A stretch of 64,000 nucleotides of DNA from Nitrosovibrio sp. Nv4 (GTDB lineage Bacteria; Pseudomonadota; Gammaproteobacteria; Burkholderiales; Nitrosomonadaceae). Each line of letters begins with the position of its first letter. The first letter of the stretch is position 1. Location: assembly GCA_945860135.1 (NCBI GenBank), contig CAMAPK010000008.1, forward strand, positions 1-64,000, written 5' to 3'. The position numbers and the translations under genes were made by a program. Below, piece by piece: positions 56,534-64,000 of this stretch. The notes beneath the pieces were generated by a model. The model was not told where the DNA came from and ran no database searches. It saw only the letters and a list, made by a program, of their open reading frames with translations.

Positions 56534-57106
56534 TCCTGCCAGGGGCCAGCGGCCGATAGGGGTATAACCCGATCTGCCGTTGGCCTGTCCCGACTTTACC
56601 AGCACCCATTCACGCACTGGCCAGACTATCGGTTGCGCCAGTTCAGGCAAGCCCGTCCTGAGCTCAATCGAAGGAGCAGGACATCTGGTCTTTCTCACCA
56701 GCGTTATATGCGGCACATAAGCCTGGCGATCGAACGCGAATCCGGCAGCAAACAAAGCACTCTGTAAAGCATTCGCCAGATCCAGAAGCCCCTGTGGAAC
56801 CTTGGTCGTTCCCGCATAGGCGATACGATTATGCTTCCAGTAGTGGACTTCCTCGACGGCGAAATCGAAAGCCTGCACACCTCCATCCCGAACTTTGTTG
56901 GCTACCTGGCATAGTGCATCCAGCCGATCGACACTTACTTCCCCGAGAAACACCAGCGTCAGATGAATGTTTTCCACCCTGGCCTTGCGTCCATCACAGA
57001 CCGCTTCCAGTCGTTCTGCCAGTTCGATCAACTGCTTTTGCGCCGCTGCGTCCGGCCAGATTGCAAAGAAAACCCGGACGGTCTCTTCCTTAACAGCAGT
57101 ATTCAT
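56531..57106 (-). CDS. thpR: RNA 2',3'-cyclic phosphodiesterase
   Basis: A 191-residue 2H phosphoesterase with its two active-site motifs, HLTL at His48 and HITL at His133. It opens 2',3'-cyclic phosphates and ligates some RNA 2'-5' ends in vitro; its natural role is unsettled. The chosen ATG (MNTAVKEE) starts one base after the ispF stop, suggesting re-initiation; six more residues are possible from an earlier start overlapping ispF. The stop codon TAG is the outer triplet of the inverted-repeat element at 56256-56533. Confidence 0.9.
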   Translation of the reverse strand: MNTAVKEETVRVFFAIWPDAAAQKQLIELAERLEAVCDGRKARVENIHLTLVFLGEVSVDRLDALCQVANKVRDGGVQAFDFAVEEVHYWKHNRIAYAGTTKVPQGLLDLANALQSALFAAGFAFDRQAYVPHITLVRKTRCPAPSIELRTGLPELAQPIVWPVREWVLVKSGQANGRSGYTPIGRWPLAG

Positions 57107-57107
57107 T

Positions 57108-57605
57108 TCAATTGCCGACATCATCTGTTGCGGTAATCAGGCACACCACCTCCGCCTCTATGCCCTCGCCCCGGCCAACCGGACCAAGATGCTCGGCAGT
57201 TTTGGCCTTGATGTTGACATCTGCGGCCGACATCTGCAGATCCTGCGCGATGTTGGCAACCATGGCAGGAATATGCGGCGCCATTTTCGGCGCCTGGGCG
57301 ATGATGGTCGCATCGATATTGCCCACCTGGTAGTCGTTTTTTTCCAGCAAGCGATAAACTTCGCGCAGCAGTACGCGGCTGTCGATATTCTTGTAGCGCG
57401 GGTCGGCATCCGAAAAATGCCGGCCGATGTCCCCCAGCGCGGCCGCTCCCAGCAATGCATCGCATACCGCATGCAGCAGCACGTCGGCATCGGAGTGCCC
57501 CAGCAAGCCTTTTTCATGCGGGATGGTGACCCCGCCGATGATCAGCTTGCGGCCTGCAGCCAGTTGATGCACATCAAAACCCTGCCCAATCCTGATTCTG
57601 CTCAC
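57108..57605 (-). CDS. ispF: 2-C-methyl-D-erythritol 2,4-cyclodiphosphate synthase
   Basis: A 165-residue trimeric enzyme of the non-mevalonate isoprenoid pathway. Zinc ligands are Asp11, His13 and His45 (GFDVHQL and [13 protein letters not shown]). Length agrees with the family (about 160). It overlaps ispD by 4 bases, as in most proteobacteria, so the two steps are made together. Confidence 0.96.
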   Translation of the reverse strand: MSRIRIGQGFDVHQLAAGRKLIIGGVTIPHEKGLLGHSDADVLLHAVCDALLGAAALGDIGRHFSDADPRYKNIDSRVLLREVYRLLEKNDYQVGNIDATIIAQAPKMAPHIPAMVANIAQDLQMSAADVNIKAKTAEHLGPVGRGEGIEAEVVCLITATDDVGN

Positions 57606-58306
57606 TGTACTTTCCTCTCTTGTAATATCAATTCCGCCAGAGCCAGATCCTGGGGATAGGTGACTTTCAGATTACGCGCATCGCTCAACACCAATCTGGG
57701 ATGCAGACCCAGAGCCTCAACTGCACCGGCATCATCGGTCATGGCCGCCCCGCCCACTCTGCTCAGGGCATCCACCAGCAGCTGGTAGCGAAACATCTGC
57801 GGCGTCTGCGCCTGCCACAGACCCACTCTGGATTCGGTGCGCTCGACCCGGCTGCCGGCATCGCCACGCTTCAGGGTATCGGCCACCGGCACCGCCAGCA
57901 ATCCGCCCACTGCATCATCCGCCAGTTCATCGATCAGTTTGTCGAGCTGCGCTGCGCTCAGACAGGGCCGCGCCGCATCGTGCACCAACACCCAATCGTC
58001 GGAGCCAATGGCTGATGCTCCCGGCGCTGCTTTCAGGCCATTGAGTATGCTCTCGGCACGAGCCGCGCCACCGCAGTCGAATACCACCAGCTTGCCGGAA
58101 AACTCCGACCAGTCATAGCTTGACCACTCACTGTCGCCGGGCGCAAGCACCACAAACACGCCGGCAATGCGGGGTGAATCACATAGCGTGCGCAAGGCAT
58201 GATAAATCATTGGCCTGCCGGCCAGCGGCAGATACTGCTTGGGCAGTTCGTTGCCCATGCGCGAACCGGAACCTGCTGCAGGAATCAATGCAAAGAATTT
58301 TTCCAT
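57602..58306 (-). CDS. ispD: 2-C-methyl-D-erythritol 4-phosphate cytidylyltransferase
   Basis: A 234-residue CTP-dependent enzyme of the non-mevalonate pathway. The nucleotide-binding start [20 protein letters not shown] and [10 protein letters not shown] identify it. The ATG giving MEKFFALIP fits family starts; the longer upstream frame adds 55 residues not seen in relatives. It overlaps ispF by 4 bases. prfB is divergent, 133 bases away. Confidence 0.96.
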   Translation of the reverse strand: MEKFFALIPAAGSGSRMGNELPKQYLPLAGRPMIYHALRTLCDSPRIAGVFVVLAPGDSEWSSYDWSEFSGKLVVFDCGGAARAESILNGLKAAPGASAIGSDDWVLVHDAARPCLSAAQLDKLIDELADDAVGGLLAVPVADTLKRGDAGSRVERTESRVGLWQAQTPQMFRYQLLVDALSRVGGAAMTDDAGAVEALGLHPRLVLSDARNLKVTYPQDLALAELILQERKVQ

Positions 58307-58439
58307 GGCGTGATTGTAACGAAAAAAACCATACTCTTCCCGACAAGCCACCAGCAGCGGGATACTTTCCCGGATTCTCAGCGCTTCCCCGAGCTTGCTG
58401 TATAATTTTCTCTTTATCGCATTTTCGGGCCAGACTCCC

Positions 58440-59544
58440 ATGGAAGCGGAACAACTCAACGCCATCGCCAATCAACTCGCCTCTCTCGACAACCGGGCGA
58501 CAGAATTGCGGAGGTATCTTTGACTTCGATGCCAAGCAAACGCGTCTGAGCGAACTCAACCGGCAGGCGGAAGACCCCGCCATCTGGGGTGACAGCAAAC
58601 GCGCCCAGGAATTGGGGCGGGAAAAGAAAATGCTGGAAGGTGTCGTCAATACTCTGGAAACAGTCGGGCGGCAATTGCATGATGCCCGCGATCTGTTCCT
58701 GATGGCGAAAGAGGAAAATGACGATGCCACGCTGGAGAGCGTCGGCGCCGATGTCGCGCAACTGGAAAAGACTGTGGCGGACATGGAATTCCGCCGCATG
58801 TTCGCCCACCCGATGGACCCCAATAACTGTTTCATCGATATCCAGTCCGGCTCTGGCGGTACCGAAGCGCAGGACTGGGCGTCCATGCTGGAACGCATGT
58901 ACCTGCGCTATTGCGAACGCCGCGGCTACAAGGTGGAAGTGCTGGAAGAGTCGTCCGGCGAGGTCGCGGGCATCAAGAGCGCCAGCCTCAAGGTCTCCGG
59001 CGATTATGCCTACGGCTACCTGCGGACTGAAAGCGGCGTTCACCGGCTGGTGCGCAAATCCCCGTTCGATTCCGGCAATCGCCGCCATACCTCATTCGCC
59101 AGCGTGTTTGTCTACCCTGAAGTGGACGAGACCATCGAAGTAGACATCAACCCGGCGGACTTGCGCATCGACACGTTCCGCGCTTCCGGTGCAGGCGGAC
59201 AGCACATCAATAAAACCGATTCAGCGATTCGCATCACCCACAATCCCACCGGCATTGTGGTGCAATGTCAGAATGACCGTTCGCAGCACCGCAATCGCGC
59301 GGAAGCGATGGCCATGCTGAAATCGCGCCTGTATGAAGCGGAACTGCGCAAACGCAACGACGAAAAGCAGGCGATGGAAGATTCCAAGACCGACATCGGC
59401 TGGGGGCACCAGATCCGCTCCTACGTGCTGGACCAGTCGCGCATCAAGGATTTGCGCACCGGCGTCGAGATCGGCAATACCCAGGGCGTGCTCGACGGCG
59501 GGCTGGATGATTTTATCGAGGCGAGTTTGAAACAAGGCGTTTAA
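58440..59544 (+). CDS. prfB: Peptide chain release factor 2, with programmed +1 frameshift
   Basis: A 367-residue RF2 read as two segments, 58440-58520 and 58522-59544. The first 27 codons run from ATG to CTT, followed by an in-frame TGA; one base is skipped to continue with GAC. RF2 terminates at UGA and UAA and controls its own synthesis by this slip. The SPF tripeptide for stop recognition and the GGQ motif ([12 protein letters not shown]) are both present, giving a complete factor. Reading the later frame upstream from 58120 would overlap ispD and is not real. lysS follows by 26 bases. Confidence 0.97.
58510..58524 (+). promoter_or_regulatory. prfB recoding site (SD-like GGAGG and CTT TGA C)
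   Basis: GGAGG at 58510-58514, then TAT, CTT (58518-58520) and TGA C. The internal Shine-Dalgarno-like element sits three bases ahead of the slippery CTT, which matches the canonical layout that gives efficient +1 slipping when RF2 is scarce. Confidence 0.93.
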
Positions 59545-59570
59545 CAGCCTGTTACGGAGGTCAAACAGAA

Positions 59571-61100
59571 ATGAATGAGTCAGAGATTAACGGGAACCCG
59601 GATGCAGCAGTTGCCAAAACATCTGCGGACATCAGTCTGGTCGATGAACGCCGCGCCAAACTGACCGAGCTGCGCAAAACGGGCAACGCTTTTCCCAACG
59701 ATTTCCGCCGCGATGATCTGGCAGCAGACCTGCACCGGCAGTATGCTGCGGACAGCAACGAAACGCTGGAAGCGGCGGCGAAGAGCGTGCGCGTGGCGGG
59801 CCGCATGATGCTGAAGCGCGTAATGGGCAAGGCGAGCTTTGCCACCATCCAGGACATGAGCGGGCGCATCCAGCTCTACATCAGCAACGATCTGACCGGG
59901 GAAGCCGTTCACCAGGCATTCAAGCATCACGACCTGGGCGACATCCTCGGCGCGCAAGGGACCCTGTTCAGAACCAAGACTGGCGAGCTCTCGGTGCGGG
60001 TCACGCAGCTGCACCTGCTGACCAAGGCGCTGCGCCCGCTGCCGGAAAAATTCCACGGCTTGTCTGATCAGGAACAGAAATACCGCCAGCGCTATCTTGA
60101 TCTGATCACCAACGAAGACACCCGCAAGGTATTCGCCACCCGCTCCGGAATCATCCAGTGCATCCGCGAATTCTTCGTCGCGCGCGGCTATCTGGAAGTG
60201 GAAACACCGATGATGCACCCGATCCCCGGCGGTGCAGCGGCGCGGCCTTTCGCCACCCATCACAATGCGCTGGACATGGCGCTGTACCTGCGCATCGCGC
60301 CGGAGCTTTACCTCAAGCGCCTGGTAGTCGGTGGGATGGAAAAAGTATTCGAGATCAATCGCAATTTCCGCAACGAAGGCATCTCCACCCGGCACAATCC
60401 TGAATTCACCATGCTGGAGTTCTACGAGGCCTATCAGGATTACGCCTACCTGATGGACTTCACCGAAACCATGCTGCGACAGGTGGCAGAGAAAGTTATG
60501 GGCACGACCCGCATCACCTACCAGGGACGGGAAATCGATTTCGCGCAACCGTTCGCGCGGCTCACCATCACCCAGGCCATCCGCAAATTTCACCCGCAAT
60601 ACACCGATGCGCAACTCAACGACCGCGCATTCCTGATCGGCCAGTTGCAGACACTCAGCATTTCCTATAAACCCGGGGACGGCATCGGCGGTTTGCAGCT
60701 CACGCTGTTCGATGAAACCGTCGAGCATCTGCTGTTCGAACCGACTTTCATCATCGATTACCCGGCGGAAGTCTCGCCGCTGGCACGGCGCAATGACATC
60801 AATCCGGAAGTAACCGACCGCTTCGAGCTTTACATCGCCGGGCGCGAAATCGCCAACGGCTTTTCCGAACTGAACGATCCGGAAGATCAGGCGGCGCGCT
60901 TCCTCGAGCAAGCCCAGGCCAAGGAAGCGGGTGATGCCGAAGCCATGCACTACGACGCCGATTACATCCGCGCGCTGGAATATGGCCTGCCCCCCACCGC
61001 AGGCGAAGGCATCGGCATAGACCGGCTGGTCATGCTGTTCACCGACAGCCCCAGCATCCGCGACGTGATCCTGTTTCCGCAGTTGCGCCAGGAAGACTGA
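59571..61100 (+). CDS. lysS: Lysyl-tRNA synthetase, class II
   Basis: A 509-residue class II synthetase that charges tRNA-Lys. The N-terminal OB-fold anticodon domain runs to about 160, then come motif 1 (VETPMMHP region), motif 2 ([13 protein letters not shown]) and motif 3 ([11 protein letters not shown]). Length agrees with E. coli LysS (505). It is next to prfB in the usual order. The next gene, copA, starts 118 bases later. Confidence 0.97.
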   Translation: MNESEINGNPDAAVAKTSADISLVDERRAKLTELRKTGNAFPNDFRRDDLAADLHRQYAADSNETLEAAAKSVRVAGRMMLKRVMGKASFATIQDMSGRIQLYISNDLTGEAVHQAFKHHDLGDILGAQGTLFRTKTGELSVRVTQLHLLTKALRPLPEKFHGLSDQEQKYRQRYLDLITNEDTRKVFATRSGIIQCIREFFVARGYLEVETPMMHPIPGGAAARPFATHHNALDMALYLRIAPELYLKRLVVGGMEKVFEINRNFRNEGISTRHNPEFTMLEFYEAYQDYAYLMDFTETMLRQVAEKVMGTTRITYQGREIDFAQPFARLTITQAIRKFHPQYTDAQLNDRAFLIGQLQTLSISYKPGDGIGGLQLTLFDETVEHLLFEPTFIIDYPAEVSPLARRNDINPEVTDRFELYIAGREIANGFSELNDPEDQAARFLEQAQAKEAGDAEAMHYDADYIRALEYGLPPTAGEGIGIDRLVMLFTDSPSIRDVILFPQLRQED

Positions 61101-61218
61101 CGCTCACGCGGTTCATGCATCAGGGCGGGCGTGAATTCTGCCGGGCATTGGCTGTCTCATTACTGGCTACCTGGATCTATACTGCATACACTGATCCCAC
61201 CATGAATGCGCCGTCATC

Positions 61219-63615
61219 ATGAATTCCCTTGCTCTCAGGCAAATCGAACTGCCCATCGAGGGCATGACCTGTGCAGCCTGTGCGGCGCGCATCGAAAACA
61301 ATCTGAATAAACTGCCGGGCGTGCATGCGGCGGTCAACTTCGCCAACGAAAAGGTGCGGGTGGAGCTCGATGCCGGCACCACTACCCGGCCCGAAGATCT
61401 GGTGCGCTCGATCGAGCGGGCCGGTTTCCACGTCGTCCCCCAGTCGGTGCAACTGCAAATCCACGACATGACCTGTGCCGCCTGCAGCGGCCGGATCGAA
61501 ACAGCGCTGAACAAGCTTCCCGGCGTCAGCGCCACGGTCAATCTGGCCACGGAGACAGCCCGCGCCAGTTTCAATCCCGGCATGGTGACGGTGGATGAGC
61601 TGATCGCCGCCGTCGTCAGAGCGGGCTATGGCGCCAGTGAAATCAGCGATAGCAGCCGCGCCGAGGAAAAAGCGCGGCGGCTGGCTGCTTACCAGGCAGA
61701 ACTGCGTGTGTTCTGGATTGCGGCCGTCCTTACCCTGCCGCTGCTGCTGCAGATGGGCGCAATGTTCTCGGGTGCGCATGAAGATCTGCTGCCGCGCTGG
61801 CTGCAATGGCTGCTGGCAACGCCGGTGCAGTTCTGGGTCGGCAAACGCTTCTATGTCGCCGCATGGCACGCGCTGCGCGGCGGCAGCGCCAACATGGATG
61901 TGCTGATCGCTCTCGGCACCAGCATGGCTTATTTCTTCAGTGCGGTGGTGACGGCACTGGCACTGCAGCAGCATGTCTATTTCGAAGCCAGCGCGGCCAT
62001 CATTACGCTGGTATTGCTGGGCAAGCTGATGGAAGCGCGCGCCAAAGGCAAGACTTCGGCCGCCATCGAGGAATTGATCAAACTGCAACCCAAAACCGCG
62101 CGGGTGGAGCGCAACGGCGAAATCATCGAAGTGGACGCAAGCAGCCTCGTGCTGGGCGACATTTTCATCGTGCGCCCGGGCGAGAATCTGCCGGTGGATG
62201 GCGTCGTCATTGAAGGAGCCTCCAGTGTGAACGAAGCCATGCTGACCGGCGAGAGCCTGCCGGTCGGCAAGCAGGCGGGGGCGAAAGTCTATGCCGCCAC
62301 CATGAACCAGCAGGGCCTGCTCAAATGCCGCGCCACCGGCGTCGGCGCCCATACCCAGCTCGCGGCCATCATCCGCCTGGTGGAACAGGCGCAGGGTTCC
62401 AAGGCGCCGATCCAGCGCATGGCCGACACCATCTCGGCAGTGTTCGTGCCGGTAGTGGTGGCCATCAGCGTACTGACTCTGGGGTTTACCTGGTGGCTTG
62501 CGGGCGATTTCGTCACGGCGCTGATCAATGCTGTCGCAGTGCTGGTGATCGCCTGCCCCTGCGCATTGGGATTGGCCACGCCGACGGCGATCATGGTTGG
62601 CACCGGGCGCGGCGCGCAGACCGGCGTGCTGGTGAAAAATGCCGCCGCGCTGGAGTATGCAGAAAAAATTCAGGTGTTGATTGTAGACAAGACCGGCACC
62701 CTCACCGAAGGCAAACCGGCGCTGACCGATGTCGTTGCGGCGGGGTCAACTACCGAGCATGACTTGCTGCAGGTTGCCGCCACCCTGGAACAAGGCTCGG
62801 AGCACCCTCTCGCAAAAGCGGTGCTGGAACGTGCCGCGGGCATGAACATCCGCCCGCAAGTGGTAACTGATTTTAATGCCGTTGCCGGCAGCGGGATCAC
62901 TGCCCGCATCAACGGCAGTGAATATCTCTTGGGTTCGCCAAGATTTCTAGGCGGGCGCGGTGCGGCCATTGATGACGCGCGCATCGCGGTGCTGCAGGCT
63001 GCGGGCAAAACCGTCATCGCCGTAGCCGCCGTGACTGGCAACGTTCCCGAAGTTCTCGGCTACCTCGCCATCGCCGATCGCTTGCGCAGCACTTCCGCAC
63101 AAGCGGTCAAGCGGCTGCAAGCCATGGGCATCGAAGTGGTGATGCTGACCGGCGACAACCCAGCCACTGCCGCCGCCATTGCCCGGCAGGCGGGCATCAC
63201 CAGCTATCGTGCCGAAGTGCTGCCGCAAGACAAGGCCGCCGCGGTGGAACAAACCAAGGCGAGCGGAAAATTCACCGGTATGGTCGGCGACGGCATCAAT
63301 GACGCACCGGCGCTGGCTGCGGCTGACGTGAGTTTCGCCATCGGTGCAGGTTCGGATGTGGCGATTGAAGCTGCCGACATCACCCTGATGCGCGATGACC
63401 TGATGAGCGCGGCCGATGCGATCTCGCTCTCGCGTGCAACGCTGGGCAAAATCCGCCAGAATCTTTTCTTCGCTTTCATCTACAACGTGCTGGGTATTCC
63501 GCTGGCGGCAGCAGGATTGCTCAATCCGGTGATTGCGGGTGCGGCGATGGCGATGAGTTCGGTGTCGGTGGTAAGCAACTCGTTGTTGCTGAAACGCTGG
63601 CAGGCAGGTTCTTGA
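61219..63615 (+). CDS. copA: Copper-exporting P1B-type ATPase with two metal-binding domains
   Basis: A 798-residue copper pump. Two N-terminal heavy-metal domains carry CxxC pairs at Cys18/Cys21 and Cys86/Cys89 (MTCAAC in both). The transmembrane metal motif CPC is at 446-448, the phosphorylated aspartate is Asp490 in [13 protein letters not shown] is the HP loop and GDGINDAP the hinge. CPC with these flanks places it in the Cu(I) exporting group P1B-1. copZ follows after 38 bases. I do not see a CueR- or CopY-type operator in the 118 bases upstream. Confidence 0.96.
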   Translation: MNSLALRQIELPIEGMTCAACAARIENNLNKLPGVHAAVNFANEKVRVELDAGTTTRPEDLVRSIERAGFHVVPQSVQLQIHDMTCAACSGRIETALNKLPGVSATVNLATETARASFNPGMVTVDELIAAVVRAGYGASEISDSSRAEEKARRLAAYQAELRVFWIAAVLTLPLLLQMGAMFSGAHEDLLPRWLQWLLATPVQFWVGKRFYVAAWHALRGGSANMDVLIALGTSMAYFFSAVVTALALQQHVYFEASAAIITLVLLGKLMEARAKGKTSAAIEELIKLQPKTARVERNGEIIEVDASSLVLGDIFIVRPGENLPVDGVVIEGASSVNEAMLTGESLPVGKQAGAKVYAATMNQQGLLKCRATGVGAHTQLAAIIRLVEQAQGSKAPIQRMADTISAVFVPVVVAISVLTLGFTWWLAGDFVTALINAVAVLVIACPCALGLATPTAIMVGTGRGAQTGVLVKNAAALEYAEKIQVLIVDKTGTLTEGKPALTDVVAAGSTTEHDLLQVAATLEQGSEHPLAKAVLERAAGMNIRPQVVTDFNAVAGSGITARINGSEYLLGSPRFLGGRGAAIDDARIAVLQAAGKTVIAVAAVTGNVPEVLGYLAIADRLRSTSAQAVKRLQAMGIEVVMLTGDNPATAAAIARQAGITSYRAEVLPQDKAAAVEQTKASGKFTGMVGDGINDAPALAAADVSFAIGAGSDVAIEAADITLMRDDLMSAADAISLSRATLGKIRQNLFFAFIYNVLGIPLAAAGLLNPVIAGAAMAMSSVSVVSNSLLLKRWQAGS

Positions 63616-63653
63616 ACCACAAATTTAATTGTCATTAAAAAGGGGTAGAGCAA

Positions 63654-63860
63654 ATGCAAACAACCGTGATCAACATCAAGGGCATGACCTGCATGGGTTG
63701 CGCCAGAAGCGTGAAGAATGTGCTGGAAAGAATTCCGGGGGTAAGCGATGCGGAGGTTTCGCTGGAGGATGCGCAAGTCACGCTCCAGTATGACGCCGCA
63801 GTAACCGGCAGCGAGCAGTTCAAGCAGGCCATCAAGGACGCCGGTTTCGAAGCCGTTTAA
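63654..63860 (+). CDS. copZ: Copper chaperone of the CopZ family
   Basis: A 68-residue single heavy-metal-associated domain (beta-alpha-beta-beta-alpha-beta) with the copper-binding pair Cys13 and Cys16 in GMTCMGC. It should hand Cu(I) to the N-terminal domains of CopA, encoded just upstream. The two genes are close enough to share a transcript. Confidence 0.93.
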   Translation: MQTTVINIKGMTCMGCARSVKNVLERIPGVSDAEVSLEDAQVTLQYDAAVTGSEQFKQAIKDAGFEAV

Positions 63861-63901
63861 TCCGCCGCTATCCAGCTCCCGCTCATCTTCCCTCCCACAC
63901 G

Positions 63902-64000
63902 ATGAAGCTGCATCTTCTGGTTCCCTCCCTGTTCTGGCCGGGAGATGCCTTGCCGGAAATTTACCGCGACCTGCCGTTGCCCGCACTGGAAACCCTGCTG
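63902..64000 (+). CDS. Start of a gene cut by the window edge (possible phosphoglycerate-mutase-like protein)
   Basis: Thirty-three residues from an ATG at 63902, beginning MKLHLLVPSLFWPG and then LPLPALETLL, running off the right end. The opening resembles betaproteobacterial proteins annotated as cofactor-independent phosphoglycerate-mutase-like, but so few residues allow only a guess. It starts 41 bases after copZ. Confidence 0.45.
   Translation, partial: MKLHLLVPSLFWPGDALPEIYRDLPLPALETLL

Noticed and set aside
58521-58523. TGA near the start of prfB as a disabling mutation
   Set aside because: It is the known programmed frameshift site of RF2, with all its signals intact.
59580-60950. 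456-residue open frame on the minus strand over lysS
   Set aside because: Antisense shadow of lysS; composition is His/Arg/Gln rich with no domain.
61177-62352. 391-residue open frame on the minus strand over copA
   Set aside because: Antisense shadow of copA with no family features.

Overview
The window is chromosomal DNA from a Gram-negative bacterium, almost certainly a betaproteobacterium; an order such as Nitrosomonadales is my inference from gene content and order, not a demonstrated identity. Pointers are the hprK-ptsN-hpf-rpoN-lptB-lptA-lptC-kdsC block, hupB followed by tRNA-Val, tRNA-Asp and ppiD, the yciB-yciI-bolA-parvulin block, the M23 peptidase-anmK-erpA neighbourhood, and DUF2863 and DUF6776 proteins. 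I see no transposase, integrase, phage gene, CRISPR array or rRNA operon. Most of the window is core genome.

Layout: 1-0.7 kb, a cut pirin gene and an EmrE-type pump. 0.7-9.1 kb (minus), a Yej-type oligopeptide importer whose four genes are chained by stop/start overlaps and which ends in prfC (release factor 3). 9.2-12.5 kb, fabI, ppiD, two tRNAs and HU. 12.6-18.6 kb (minus), regulatory PTS genes, sigma-54, LPS transport and Kdo phosphatase, preceded by a promoter and a folded RNA leader that could be 6S RNA. 18.8-28.8 kb, tRNA-Lys, yheT, trhP, dnaE, rplM-rpsI, argC, a coiled-coil membrane protein, bactofilin and erpA. 28.9-31.4 kb (minus), anmK and an M23 endopeptidase. 31.5-37.1 kb (minus), a sulfate ABC transporter behind an alginate-export-type outer membrane protein. 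37.4-43.6 kb, ttcA, a Deg protease, the divergent selD/mnmH pair, DUF2784 and sdaA. 43.6-45.5 kb, a small accessory patch with a BrnT-like toxin-antitoxin pair and a DUF900 hydrolase. 45.8-51.7 kb, DUF2863, yciB, yciI, bolA, parvulin, alr and lplT. 51.7-55.6 kb (minus), two TPM-domain proteins, lemA, a family-4 uracil-DNA glycosylase, rimI and tsaB. 55.8-58.3 kb, a host-attachment-family protein, a 278-bp inverted-repeat element, thpR, ispF and ispD. 58.4-64 kb, prfB with its programmed +1 frameshift, lysS, copA, copZ and a cut gene.

Functional groups: sulfate uptake; tRNA modification (trhP, ttcA, mnmH with selD, tsaB); cell envelope (lpt, kdsC, alr, anmK, M23 peptidase, lplT, bactofilin, yciB); isoprenoid synthesis (ispD, ispF); translation (prfB, prfC, lysS, rplM, rpsI, hpf, rimI); copper export (copA, copZ).

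I did not find a clear new defence or metabolic system. The signals most worth a second look are the inverted-repeat element at 56256-56533, whose ends provide the stop codons of both flanking genes; the folded RNA ahead of kdsC; the importer with a doubly anchored binding protein and an enlarged permease, coupled to prfC; and the outer membrane protein heading the sulfate transport operon.
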